From an uncultured Candidatus Pelagibacter sp. (GTDB lineage Bacteria > Pseudomonadota > Alphaproteobacteria > Pelagibacterales > Pelagibacteraceae), in NCBI GenBank assembly GCA_905618895.1, contig CAJQTA010000023.1:1-44511 (forward strand): a DNA stretch of 44,511 bases, in the 5' to 3' direction. Below, piece by piece: positions 9,636 through 19,275 of this stretch (its first letter is position 1; each line of letters opens with the position of its first letter). The translations under genes and the position numbers were made by a program. The notes below the pieces were generated by a model. It was not told the origin of the DNA. It saw only the letters and a program-made list of their open reading frames with translations, and did not search any database.

Positions 9636-10072
9636 TGAACGATAAAATAAAAGAAATTCTTTCTAAATATAAAACAATTGCCATGGTTGGCGTTAGTAAA
9701 GATCCAACTAAAGCATCAACAATTGTAATGAAATACATGCAAAAATATGGCTTTAAAGTTATTCCAGTTAATCCAAAAGCTAAAGGTGAGAAGATTTTAG
9801 GAGAAGAAGTTTTTGAAAAACTTGAAGATATCAAAACTCCAGTAGATATAGTTGATGTTTTTAGACCTTCAGTTGAAGCCTATAAGTATGCTGAAGATAC
9901 CGTTAAAATCGGTGCAAAAGTTCTCTGGTTACAATTAGGAATAAGAAGTTCTAAGGCAAAAGAAATGTTAGAGTCTAAGAATATCAAATATATTGATAAT
10001 AGATGCACTAAAATGGAATATCAAAAGATATTTTTAAAAGTGAATCCAGCATTTCCTGTATTAGAGGATTAA
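9635..10072 (+). CDS. CoA-binding (YccU-like) protein
   Basis: TIAMVGVSKDPTKASTIVMKYMQKYGFKVIPVNP; GTG start. Confidence 0.8.
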   Translation: MNDKIKEILSKYKTIAMVGVSKDPTKASTIVMKYMQKYGFKVIPVNPKAKGEKILGEEVFEKLEDIKTPVDIVDVFRPSVEAYKYAEDTVKIGAKVLWLQLGIRSSKAKEMLESKNIKYIDNRCTKMEYQKIFLKVNPAFPVLED

Positions 10073-10135
10073 TTTTTTTAACTAACAACCTAAAGTTAAG
10101 TTTAATTTTTTAAATTTAGACTTAAACTAAAAAAA

Positions 10136-11191
10136 TTAATGAGAAGAGAGTCCAGTGTTGGCTATGCTTAAAATCATCTCATCATAACTCATATCTAGAT
10201 TTAATAAACAAGATCTATAGAAATATCCCCTTCGAAGACCTGGCATAAGATTTGCTTCAATGAAATGAGGAATACCAAATTGATTCATCTTAATGTCAAT
10301 TCTACCTAGAGATTTACCACCAAGAGCTTTAAATGAATCTTTTGCTAATTTAGAAAGTCCATTAAAGATTTTAACATCAGTTACTGGAATTACCTTTTCT
10401 TCGTCATTTTTTTTTACATCAAAGTCAAGAATACGATGACCATTTATATTCTTCTTTACAATAATTTCTATAGGCATAGCTCTTAAGGTTTTATTTGCAC
10501 TATCTTCAAAAATACCAACACTATATTCTTTACCAGATAAATATGTTTCAACTAAAGAAGGTGAGTTTTGTTTTATTTTAATGTCTAAAACTTTTGCTTC
10601 AAAACTTGCAAAATCATATACAATTGAATTTGTATCTATACCTCTACTATCACCTCCTGTTACAGGTTTTATAAAAACAGGAAATTTGATTGGTATTGAA
10701 AATTCATTTAAGTGTTTACCTGGTGTAGTTATGAAAAAATCTGCTGTCTTAATTTTAGCTTTTTGCATAATTTTTTTTGCTTTATTTTTATCACTTTCGT
10801 TATCTAGCGCAGGTTTACTTGAGGCTATATACGGAATATCATACATCTCTAAATAATCATTAAGCCATATACATTTCTCGTTAAAACAAAAATATTTAAC
10901 ACCTGAGAAAACTAAATCTGGCTTTCTTATTACCAATTTTTCTAAATCTTTTTCTGAATTGATCTCTGTAATTAAAACATCTTTATAGCGTTTAGATAAA
11001 ATCTTTAAGATAATTTTTTCATCAAGTACAATTCCTACATTTTTTTGATTTTCTGTTGTGTCGGCAAGTTTAGGAATGGTAACTATTTCGATTGTTTTTT
11101 TGATTTTAATGGGAAAAACATTGTCTTTTTTTAAATGTATAATGCTAGGTAATGGTGAAATTTTTATACCTGTTAAGTCTTTTATAATCAT
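10136..11191 (-). CDS. ATP-grasp ligase, D-Ala-D-Ala ligase-like
   Basis: FPVFIKPVTGGDSRGI, SLVETYLSGKEYSVGIF, LGRIDIKMNQFGIPHFIEANLMPGL. Confidence 0.75.
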   Translation of the reverse strand: MIIKDLTGIKISPLPSIIHLKKDNVFPIKIKKTIEIVTIPKLADTTENQKNVGIVLDEKIILKILSKRYKDVLITEINSEKDLEKLVIRKPDLVFSGVKYFCFNEKCIWLNDYLEMYDIPYIASSKPALDNESDKNKAKKIMQKAKIKTADFFITTPGKHLNEFSIPIKFPVFIKPVTGGDSRGIDTNSIVYDFASFEAKVLDIKIKQNSPSLVETYLSGKEYSVGIFEDSANKTLRAMPIEIIVKKNINGHRILDFDVKKNDEEKVIPVTDVKIFNGLSKLAKDSFKALGGKSLGRIDIKMNQFGIPHFIEANLMPGLRRGYFYRSCLLNLDMSYDEMILSIANTGLSSH

Positions 11192-11207
11192 AATAAATTT
11201 AATGCAT

Positions 11208-11232
11208 TATTCACGTATTAAATATGTGAATA
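11208..11232. promoter_or_regulatory. 25-bp near-perfect palindrome upstream of the ATP-grasp gene
   Basis: TATTCACGTATTAAATATGTGAATA; 11 of 12 position pairs complementary. Confidence 0.5.
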
Positions 11233-11332
11233 TTACATGCTCTTTAGATGGGTACTTTCCGAAAAATACTAGCCTAGTAATGAAGTTTAAATGCTTTTTT
11301 GGCAGTATCTAAAAATTGATTAGTATCATTTA

Positions 11333-11557
11333 TTATGATCGATTGATAGAAAATAAATCTCTTTTACATAGGTTGTCAGACTTAAGAACCCAAGCACGAT
11401 GATAGAAATCATCAATATTTTTTTGAATTAGTGATTTAGCAAATTGATTTGCTTCTATTTCCTCAAAAGGTCCATATTTTTTTTCAGTTTTTTTTAATAA
11501 TGTTTCAATTTGATTGGGATCTGTATGCTCACCTTCAATTACATAAAAATTTTTCAT
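11333..11557 (-). CDS. Small DUF4170-like protein
   Basis: FYVIEGEHTD...KKYGPFEEIEANQFAKSL...FYHRAWVL. Confidence 0.5.
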   Translation of the reverse strand: MKNFYVIEGEHTDPNQIETLLKKTEKKYGPFEEIEANQFAKSLIQKNIDDFYHRAWVLKSDNLCKRDLFSINRS

Positions 11558-11593
11558 AGCTTTCTTCTACAACTAGTTTAGAGATAGTCAACA

Positions 11594-12184
11594 GTGACAA
11601 AAAAATTCATCAACATAAAAATCTTATTAATTTCTACATTTTTAATATGCTCTAATGTAGGGCAGGCCCAAACTATCAAGTCAGCATATTTTGCAGGGGG
11701 TTGTTTTTGGTGTATGGAAGAGTCTTTCGAAAAAGTTGAAGGTGTTTTAGAGGTAATTTCTGGTTATTCAGGTGGAAAAACTAAAAACCCAACATATAAA
11801 GAGGTTACTTATGGAAAAACAGGCCACTTTGAAACTATAGAAATCAAATATGATGTTAAAAAAGTTAGCTACAAAGAGCTACTTGATATTTTTTGGGTCA
11901 ATATTGACCCATTCGATATTCAAGGTCAATTCTGTGACAAAGGTTATAGCTATAGGTCTGTTGCATTTTATTTATCAAGCATTGAAAAAAATTTAATTGA
12001 TAAATCAATCATTAATATTGAAAAAAAATTCGATAAAAAAATAGTTACGTATATTAAAAAATTTGATAAATTTTATAAAGCAGAAGACTATCATCAAGAC
12101 TATTATAAAGAGAATTTTATAAATTATTTGATGTATAAAAATGGCTGCGGTAGAGTTAAAATCTTAGAAAAAATTTGGAATTAA
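11594..12184 (+). CDS. msrA: Peptide-methionine (S)-S-oxide reductase with N-terminal signal sequence
   Basis: AYFAGGCFWCMEESFEKVEGVLEVISGYSGG; hydrophobic N-terminus; GTG start. Confidence 0.92.
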   Translation: MTKKFINIKILLISTFLICSNVGQAQTIKSAYFAGGCFWCMEESFEKVEGVLEVISGYSGGKTKNPTYKEVTYGKTGHFETIEIKYDVKKVSYKELLDIFWVNIDPFDIQGQFCDKGYSYRSVAFYLSSIEKNLIDKSIINIEKKFDKKIVTYIKKFDKFYKAEDYHQDYYKENFINYLMYKNGCGRVKILEKIWN

Positions 12185-12185
12185 A

Positions 12186-12755
12186 ATGAAAAAAATATTT
12201 CTCATATATGGTCATTACAATGATAAATCTTTTAATGCTGCAATAAGAGATGAATTTATAAAAACTGTAGAAGAAAATGGCAATAGTGTTGATGCTGTAG
12301 ATCTTTATAAAGAAAAATTTGACCCTGTTTTTGCAGGCGAACAACCGGGTGAAGATGTTTTGGATCATCGCAAGAGAATAGAAGAATGTGATATAATTGT
12401 TTTAATTGCACCTATTTGGAATTTTAGAATGCCTGCAATTGTAGAAGGCTGGATAGATAAAGTATTAGCTCCACCGTGGGCTTTTAAATTTAAACAATTA
12501 GTTGGTAATTATGGCTACCCAATTGGAAATTTAAAAAACAAGAAAGCAATAATTTTTTGTACTTATGGGTCTCCAAGACTAGCTATTACCACCTTTTTTT
12601 TAAACCTTCCTATAAGAAGACTTAAGAGAGGCGTATTTCATATGTGTGGAATATATAATATAGTTTATAGAAGATATTTTGCTGTGCCATTTGTGAGTGA
12701 CAAAAAAAGAAAACAATTTTTAGAAGACGTTAAAGAAACAGCAAATAATTTATAA
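12186..12755 (+). CDS. Flavodoxin-fold NAD(P)H oxidoreductase (KefF/MdaB-like)
   Basis: FLIYGHYNDKSFNAAIRDEF; IVLIAPIWNFRMPAIVEGWIDKVL. Confidence 0.8.
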   Translation: MKKIFLIYGHYNDKSFNAAIRDEFIKTVEENGNSVDAVDLYKEKFDPVFAGEQPGEDVLDHRKRIEECDIIVLIAPIWNFRMPAIVEGWIDKVLAPPWAFKFKQLVGNYGYPIGNLKNKKAIIFCTYGSPRLAITTFFLNLPIRRLKRGVFHMCGIYNIVYRRYFAVPFVSDKKRKQFLEDVKETANNL

Positions 12756-12837
12756 AATTTTATTTTTTACACTCTATATATTTTTTAAGATTTTATTTAA
12801 TAATGACCATATGTTAATTGTGGGAATGTAACTTTTT

Positions 12838-13788
12838 TTATCTATTAGGAGTATCGGTAGCAATCATCTGATCTTTACTTTTTTCTCTCATATAAATATA
12901 CAATCCTGCACCTATAATTGTAATCACACCAATAAATGTTCTTAATGTTGGAATATTATCAAATAAAATAAAGCCTGTGATTATCGACCAAATAATTAAT
13001 GAATATTCATAAATAGAAATAACAGATGGTGATGCAATGCTGTAAGCATTAAAAACAAAATAAAAAGAAAAGGTAGCAACAGTTCCCATTGCAATAATAA
13101 AAGGAACTGTAAAAGATGAGTTAGTTCCCCATTCTCTGAAAATAAACTGAAATGTAGGATCACTAAAATTATTGAACTGACCTTTTCCAGTAAATATAAA
13201 AAATAAAATACTAATTATTGTTGCCCCAATATATAAATGGATCATTTGAGTATAGACATTATCTTTATCAGATGTAATTTTAGTTATTGTCATTGATATT
13301 GAATAACATAAAGCACATAAGACTGGTGCTAGTTTCATATAATTAAAATTATTAAAGTCTGGATTTAAAACAATAAATACACCAATGAATCCAACAAGAA
13401 TTGCTGACCATCTTCTGATGCCAACTTTTTCTTTTAAAAATATCGTTGCTAAAATTGAAACAAAAAAGGGACTAGAAAAAAATAAAGCATTAGCCTCAGC
13501 AAGTGACATGAAAGTAAGAGATATATAAAAAAAACTAAATCCAAAAAAGAAACAAATAACTCTAAAGATAGTTAAAAATGGATAGTGTGTTTTTAAAATT
13601 ATCTTTTGTTTTGAAAATTTTAAGTAGCAAGTTAATAGAATTAATGCTGTTAAAGTTCTTCCAAAATATAATTCATATAAAGCAACTTCTTCATAAACAA
13701 ATTTTATTAATGCATCCTGTATAGAAAATAAAGCCATTCCTAATAAAATAAAAAGAATTCCTTTGGAATTATTTTGAGTTTGTGTCAT
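12838..13788 (-). CDS. EamA/DMT-family permease
   Basis: 10-TM pattern, two EamA-like repeats; ATGA overlap with the GMC gene. Confidence 0.85.
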   Translation of the reverse strand: MTQTQNNSKGILFILLGMALFSIQDALIKFVYEEVALYELYFGRTLTALILLTCYLKFSKQKIILKTHYPFLTIFRVICFFFGFSFFYISLTFMSLAEANALFFSSPFFVSILATIFLKEKVGIRRWSAILVGFIGVFIVLNPDFNNFNYMKLAPVLCALCYSISMTITKITSDKDNVYTQMIHLYIGATIISILFFIFTGKGQFNNFSDPTFQFIFREWGTNSSFTVPFIIAMGTVATFSFYFVFNAYSIASPSVISIYEYSLIIWSIITGFILFDNIPTLRTFIGVITIIGAGLYIYMREKSKDQMIATDTPNR

Positions 13789-15368
13789 GAATTAAGTATA
13801 AATTCTGAAGCTCTTTCAGCAATCATAAGGGTGGGCGCATTTAAGTTGCCACTTGTAATTTCAGGCATAACTGAAGCATCAACTACTCTTAAGTTCTCAA
13901 TACCATGTACTTTGAGTTTTTCATCAACTACTGCCATATCATCAATTCCCATCTTAAGAGTACAAGAGGGGTGATATGCAGTTTCTGCTTTAGATCTTAT
14001 ATAATCTTCATATAATTCATATGTTTGTATATCAGATCCAGGACCGATTTCTTTTCCAGCAAAAGGTTTCATTGAGTTCTGTCCAAGAATATTTCTTGCA
14101 ATACTAATAGCTTCTATTGTTTGTTTTAGATCATCTTCATGCTCAAGATAATTAAATAAAATTTTTGGATAGTCATAGGGATCTGAAGTATTCAATGTAA
14201 TTGAACCTCTACTCTTCGGATGATTTGGACTAGCATGTAACTGAAATCCATGTCTGTCAGGCTCTACCAATCCATGATCAATCACAAAAGCTGGGAAAAA
14301 ATGAAACTGAATATTTGGATATTCTCTTTTAGGAGAAGATTTAGCAAAACCACCTGCTTCTAAAAAAGAAGAAGAACAGGGACCACTTTTATTTAAAAAC
14401 CATTGAACTCCTATTCTAAGCATATTGAATTTATTTACATATGAATACAAAGTGTCTGAGGTTTTACATTCTTGTTGAATATAAGTTTCTAGATGATCTT
14501 GGAGGTTTCTTCCAACACCTTGGAGATTATGTGTAACTTCAATTCCCTTTTCTTTTAAATGGTTAGATGGCCCCACACCAGATAGTAAAAGTAATTGAGG
14601 AGAATTAATTGATCCTCCACTTAATATTACTTCTTTGTTTACAAAAACTTTCTGAATATTGTCTTTAATCTTAACTTCAATACCAATTGCTTTTTTTCCA
14701 TCAAAAATAATTTTTTCTACAAATGAATCTGTAAAAATTGTTAAATTTTTTCTACTCTTTGCTGGATTTAAATAATGTTTAGAAACACTTGCTCTTTCAC
14801 CCTTATCAATAGTTACGTCATACATGCCAAAACCCTCTTGTTTTTTTCCGTTCATATCTGAGTTAGCTTCGTATCCAGCTTCAGTTGCAGAATCTATGAA
14901 TGCTTTAAATAACGGGTTTTTATTTTTAGACTGATTAACAGGCAATAAACCCTTGTTACCTCTATATTCATTTTCTCCTTCAGACCAAGTTTCAATTTTT
15001 CTAAAGTAGGGTAGAACTTTTTCATATGACCAATCTTTAAGTCCATATGAGGCCCATCTTTCAAAATCGTTAGGGTTACCTCTTACATAAACCATTCCAT
15101 TATGAGCAGAACATCCACCAATCATTTTTCCCCTTGGACAAAATAGTTTTCTATTATTTAGGAATGGTTCAGGCTCAGTATAATATTTCCAATTATATTT
15201 TGGATCATGCATTGTATAAAGAATTGCAAGTGGCATTTTTACTTTCCAAATATCACTTGGTTTTCCAGCTTCAAATAAAGCTACATTAAACTGTCCATTT
15301 TCAGTTAAACGATTAGCAAGAACACATCCGGCAGATCCTCCACCAATAATAATATAATCGTATTTCAT
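13785..15368 (-). CDS. GMC oxidoreductase (choline dehydrogenase-like)
   Basis: YIIIGGGSAGCVLANRLTE; GGCSAHNGMVYVRG; ILSGGSINSPQLLLLSGVGP; YHPSCTLKMG. Confidence 0.9.
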   Translation of the reverse strand: MKYDYIIIGGGSAGCVLANRLTENGQFNVALFEAGKPSDIWKVKMPLAILYTMHDPKYNWKYYTEPEPFLNNRKLFCPRGKMIGGCSAHNGMVYVRGNPNDFERWASYGLKDWSYEKVLPYFRKIETWSEGENEYRGNKGLLPVNQSKNKNPLFKAFIDSATEAGYEANSDMNGKKQEGFGMYDVTIDKGERASVSKHYLNPAKSRKNLTIFTDSFVEKIIFDGKKAIGIEVKIKDNIQKVFVNKEVILSGGSINSPQLLLLSGVGPSNHLKEKGIEVTHNLQGVGRNLQDHLETYIQQECKTSDTLYSYVNKFNMLRIGVQWFLNKSGPCSSSFLEAGGFAKSSPKREYPNIQFHFFPAFVIDHGLVEPDRHGFQLHASPNHPKSRGSITLNTSDPYDYPKILFNYLEHEDDLKQTIEAISIARNILGQNSMKPFAGKEIGPGSDIQTYELYEDYIRSKAETAYHPSCTLKMGIDDMAVVDEKLKVHGIENLRVVDASVMPEITSGNLNAPTLMIAERASEFILNS

Positions 15369-15904
15369 ATAATTTTCGAAATTAGTAATTCTTTATAATC
15401 TTTAATATCTTTTATCTTAATATTTTGCTTTTTAGCACCTTCATCGAATCTACGCAATTTAATAGCATTTTTATAATTTTTATTTTGTTCAAATTGTTTT
15501 GCTTCATTGTCATTCATTATACCGCCCTGAAGTTTTAAGCTAGTTTTTGAAGCCTCAGATAAATCATTAAAATATTTTTTATTTCGTGCCAAATATTTTT
15601 TTGCATCAACATGCAATAAAATAGGTTCAGTAATTACATTTGAAAAATATTTTTTTAGATAATTTGCACCAATCATTTCGTGATTTCCATCAATATTATC
15701 ACTCACTAATTGATTTGGATCCTCAAGAACAAAGTGTCCATAATCATGAAGTAAACTTGAACACACCAAATCATTGGAACATTTATTTTTTTCTGCAAGC
15801 ATTGCTGTCTGAATCATATGCTCAGACATCGTTAATTCTTCTCCAATGTATAAAGATTTATTATTAGAAAAATTGAATATAATTTCTTTTACTATACGCA
15901 ACAT
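15365..15904 (-). CDS. PhnZ-like HD-domain mixed-valence di-iron oxygenase
   Basis: YIGEELTMSEHMIQTAMLAE, SLLHDYGH, NHEMIGANYLK, LHVDAKKYLARNKKYFNDLSEASKTSLKLQGG, RRFDEGAKK align by eye with PhnZ. Confidence 0.85.
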   Translation of the reverse strand: MLRIVKEIIFNFSNNKSLYIGEELTMSEHMIQTAMLAEKNKCSNDLVCSSLLHDYGHFVLEDPNQLVSDNIDGNHEMIGANYLKKYFSNVITEPILLHVDAKKYLARNKKYFNDLSEASKTSLKLQGGIMNDNEAKQFEQNKNYKNAIKLRRFDEGAKKQNIKIKDIKDYKELLISKII

Positions 15905-15913
15905 AAATTTAAA

Positions 15914-16747
15914 TTAATGAGGTTGGTCACCTTCTATAGCAATTCTATCCATTATTCTCTCATGACCCAAACCTCTACCAGGATAAAAATCAGCTATAGC
16001 ATAATGAAGAACGCTTCTGTTGTCCCACATTGCTACTGCATTTTCTGTCCAATTAAATCTACATGTTAAATCTAGACGTGCTTGATGTTCAAAAATTTTT
16101 TTTAATATTTCATCACTTTCTTTTTTTTCTAAACCAATTATTTGTTTCGTGTAAGTCCAATTTACATACAGTATTTTTTTCCCAGTCTCAGGGTGCGTTC
16201 TAACTATTGGATGTTCATTTGAATATTCATCATAATTTCTTTCTTCATGACCAGTCATACCTTTGTAATTGTCTATAAAGAATTCTGCACCAAGAGAACT
16301 ATGAATTGCTTTTTTGTCTTTTATCTTTTCCTTAATATCCTCATCAAGAGTTTCCCACGCAAGCTCCATATTTGAAAAACAAGTATCTCCTCCTACTGGT
16401 GGTATTTTTATAGATTTTAAAATTACAGCTTTAGTTGGTTTAACATTATAACTAACATCTGTATGCCAATTCTCTCCCCATTGATTTTTTTCTTCTTTAG
16501 TCTTTACGATTCTTACTATTTCAGGATGCTTATCTAATCCCTTAACATAAGCGTGACTTTCTAATGGACCCCAGTTTTGAGCTAATGCAATTTGCTCTGT
16601 GTGTGAGATATTTTGATTTCTAAAAAAAATTACTTTATGTTCTAAAAGTAAATTATTAATTCTTTCATAGTTCTTTTTTGACGAATCTTTAAGATCTATA
16701 CCAGATATTTCAGCCCCAAGAGCTCCTGATAAAAGTTTAACTTCCAT
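15914..16747 (-). CDS. TauD/TfdA-family Fe(II)/2-oxoglutarate dioxygenase
   Basis: WHTDVSYNVKPTKAVIL; WDNRSVLHYAIADFYPGRGLGHERIMDRI. Confidence 0.9.
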   Translation of the reverse strand: MEVKLLSGALGAEISGIDLKDSSKKNYERINNLLLEHKVIFFRNQNISHTEQIALAQNWGPLESHAYVKGLDKHPEIVRIVKTKEEKNQWGENWHTDVSYNVKPTKAVILKSIKIPPVGGDTCFSNMELAWETLDEDIKEKIKDKKAIHSSLGAEFFIDNYKGMTGHEERNYDEYSNEHPIVRTHPETGKKILYVNWTYTKQIIGLEKKESDEILKKIFEHQARLDLTCRFNWTENAVAMWDNRSVLHYAIADFYPGRGLGHERIMDRIAIEGDQPH

Positions 16748-16798
16748 AAATTGAATATATTTCTGGAAATTTATTTTGTCAAAATATATAAAGTGTTT

Positions 16799-17137
16799 AT
16801 GAGTTTAACACAGGCATATATATTGTTAGCAATTTCAATAATTCTAGAAATTACTGCTACCGGGTACTTAAAAGCAACCGAAGGTTTTACAAGATGGATA
16901 CCTTCTTTAATTTCTGTTGTTGCTATAAGTGGTTGTATGTTTTTTATGTCTCATGTGATGAAAATTTTACCAGTTGGTGTTACTTATGCAACTTGGTCGG
17001 GTGTTGGTATAGTAGCATTAACTTTAATTGGAATTATTAAATATAAACAAATTCCAAATTTGGCTACGCTTTTTGGATTATCATTAATAGTTATAGGTGT
17101 TATTATTGTCAACTTAATGAATGATATAAAAAATTAA
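16799..17137 (+). CDS. SMR-family (EmrE/QacE-like) transporter
   Basis: QAYILLAISIILEITATGYLKATEGFT; GVTYATWSGVGIV; start moved to the ATG at 16799. Confidence 0.88.
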   Translation: MSLTQAYILLAISIILEITATGYLKATEGFTRWIPSLISVVAISGCMFFMSHVMKILPVGVTYATWSGVGIVALTLIGIIKYKQIPNLATLFGLSLIVIGVIIVNLMNDIKN

Positions 17138-17145
17138 TAATTAAT

Positions 17146-17616
17146 CTATTTTTTTAACTTTGTTGAAAATTTTAAATCTTTACTATTGAAAATTGATTTA
17201 TTTTTTTCAATAAAATTATTCATTATTTCAATTTTTTCATCTTCAAATTGGATAACTTTTCTATCATTTAAATCAACATATAAAGATAAAAATTCCATTG
17301 TTGATGCTAAGAATTTTTTTTCTTTATGAATCATTTCAAATTTATACTGCAATCTTTTTTTATCGTGATCAAAATAGATTAAATTTACATTCACCTCGTC
17401 TTCTTCATTAACTTCTTGGTTGTAAGTGATGTGTGACTCAACAACCATGGTACTTTTTTTGGTTGTCTTGGCTGAATGTTCACCCATTTTAAATTTAGTC
17501 ATTAATACTTCAGCACCATAAAGATCAAAAATTAAGACATAATACGCAACATTCATATGATGATTATAATCTGTCCATTCTTTAATTATTTTTTGTGTAC
17601 TTAACAATATAGACAT
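17146..17616 (-). CDS. Hotdog-fold thioesterase, candidate betainyl-CoA thioesterase
   Basis: EWTDYNHHMNVAYYVLIFDLYG hotdog motif; next to carnitine catabolic genes. Confidence 0.7.
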   Translation of the reverse strand: MSILLSTQKIIKEWTDYNHHMNVAYYVLIFDLYGAEVLMTKFKMGEHSAKTTKKSTMVVESHITYNQEVNEEDEVNVNLIYFDHDKKRLQYKFEMIHKEKKFLASTMEFLSLYVDLNDRKVIQFEDEKIEIMNNFIEKNKSIFNSKDLKFSTKLKK

Positions 17617-17618
17617 AT

Positions 17619-18347
17619 TTAGTTTTTATATTCTGGTTCTTCTTTATCTAAAATTAATTTTATCTGATCGAGATGCATTTTTGCGAGATCAATTGGATAG
17701 TTGGCAGTTTCTTCTGCAGTTTTTTCAGCAACTTCATGACTAACTATATTTAATTCTTTATTAGTTGATAATGCTGTTAGATAAGTTTCTGCAGCTTTTT
17801 CAAAATAATATAAAGCATTAAAACCATCAGCAACACTTTCACCAGTTGTTATAATTCCATGGTTTGCTAAAAGCATATGTTGTTTGTTTCCAAGAGCTTT
17901 GGCCATTTTAATGGACTCTTCCTCAAAACCCAAACCACCAAATTCAGTAAAAACAGATACTCTATTATAAAATATCATGGTATTTTGATCTATAGGTTTC
18001 AAAACTGGATCTTTAAGAGTAGATAGTGCAGTTGCATATTTGGAGTGTGCATGGAAAATACATTTTGCATGAGGAACTTTTTCATGAATTGTGCCATGTA
18101 TGTGTATTGCTGTAGGATCTACTATTTCTGGTTTGTTTTTTAAATCTTTTATATTTTTTTTAGTAACTAATATCAAATCACTAGCTTTAATCTGGCTAAA
18201 GTGTATTCCAGCTTTATTTACATAGAAATCAGTAGAAGATCCTGGTACGCAAGCGCTAAAATGGTTTGCAACACCTTCGTGCATATTTAATCTAGCTGTC
18301 CACCTAAAAGTAGCTGCTAAATCTTTCTGTAATTCTGTTATTTCCAT
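17619..18347 (-). CDS. Class II aldolase/adducin-family protein
   Basis: GVANHFSACVPGS, IHGTIHEKVPHAKCIFHAHSKYATALSTL, LLANHGIITTG. Confidence 0.85.
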   Translation of the reverse strand: MEITELQKDLAATFRWTARLNMHEGVANHFSACVPGSSTDFYVNKAGIHFSQIKASDLILVTKKNIKDLKNKPEIVDPTAIHIHGTIHEKVPHAKCIFHAHSKYATALSTLKDPVLKPIDQNTMIFYNRVSVFTEFGGLGFEEESIKMAKALGNKQHMLLANHGIITTGESVADGFNALYYFEKAAETYLTALSTNKELNIVSHEVAEKTAEETANYPIDLAKMHLDQIKLILDKEEPEYKN

Positions 18348-18382
18348 TTTTATTAATTTAAACTATATTTTAATTATAAATT

Positions 18383-19270
18383 ATGAACAATAAAGTTTTT
18401 ATATCTTGTGCTGTAACAGGCTCTGGTGATACTGCTAGTAAACACCCAGATTTACCAAAGACACCACAACAAATTGCAACAGCAGCAATTGAAGCTGCCA
18501 AAGCTGGAGCTGCAATTGCACATATTCATGTTAGAGAAGAAGATGGCACGCCTAGTAGAAGGTTAGAGCTATATAAAGAAGTTGTCGATACAGTTCGGTC
18601 GAGTGATACTGATGTAATTTTAAATCTAACAACTGGTATGGGGGGTGATCTAGATATAGGACAAGGTGATAATCCTTTAGACTTTGGCCCGATGACAGAT
18701 ATGGCAAATGTAATGGAACGAATTGCTAATGCGGAACAATTTCTTCCTGAAATATGTACACTGGACGCCGGCACTTTGAATTTTGGTGATAGCTCAACAA
18801 TTACTGTAAACACACCTAATGATTTGAGGAAGGCAGCAAAGAGATTAAAAGAAATTGGTGTTAAACCAGAAATCGAAGCATTTGATTTAGGAAACATGTG
18901 GTTTGGTGCTCAACTTTACAAAGAAGGATTATTAAGTGATCCACCAATGTTTCAAATGTGCTTAGGAATACCGTGGGGTGCACCAGCAACTACTTTAGCA
19001 ATGCAAGCTATGTTAGATATAATGCCCAAAGAAGGTATTTGGTCTGGATTTGCAATTTCACGAAATGAAATGCCTTTTGTTGCACAAACAATATTAATGG
19101 GTGGAAACCCAAGAGTTGGACTTGAAGATAATTTATATTTATCCAGAGGCAAACTAGCAACCAATGCACAATTAGTTGAAAAAGCTAGAAGAATTATTGA
19201 TGACTTAGGGTCATCTATAATGACACCAGCAGAAACAAGAGAAAAACTAAAACTTACCAAACACAAATAA
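18383..19270 (+). CDS. Beta-keto acid cleavage enzyme (DUF849/BKACE), probably dehydrocarnitine-specific
   Basis: FISCAVTGSGDTASKHPDLPKTPQQIATAAIEAAKAGAAIAHIHVRE; CLGIPWGAPA; VGLEDNLYLSRGKLATNAQLVEKA. Confidence 0.85.
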   Translation: MNNKVFISCAVTGSGDTASKHPDLPKTPQQIATAAIEAAKAGAAIAHIHVREEDGTPSRRLELYKEVVDTVRSSDTDVILNLTTGMGGDLDIGQGDNPLDFGPMTDMANVMERIANAEQFLPEICTLDAGTLNFGDSSTITVNTPNDLRKAAKRLKEIGVKPEIEAFDLGNMWFGAQLYKEGLLSDPPMFQMCLGIPWGAPATTLAMQAMLDIMPKEGIWSGFAISRNEMPFVAQTILMGGNPRVGLEDNLYLSRGKLATNAQLVEKARRIIDDLGSSIMTPAETREKLKLTKHK

Positions 19271-19275
19271 AACCC

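Noticed and set aside
10072-10136. AT-rich partly self-complementary convergent gap
   Set aside because: No clean stem; low complexity explains the match.
11058-11312. 84-aa plus ORF overlapping the ATP-grasp start and the palindrome
   Set aside because: Mostly antisense to the ATP-grasp gene; no recognisable motif.
18347-18383. AATTTA/TAAATT half sites in the divergent aldolase-BKACE gap
   Set aside because: Six-bp AT-only half sites are not distinguishable from background here.
18526-19266. Two minus-strand ORFs (123 and 104 aa) antisense to the BKACE gene
   Set aside because: The sense-strand protein has clear family motifs; the antisense products show none.
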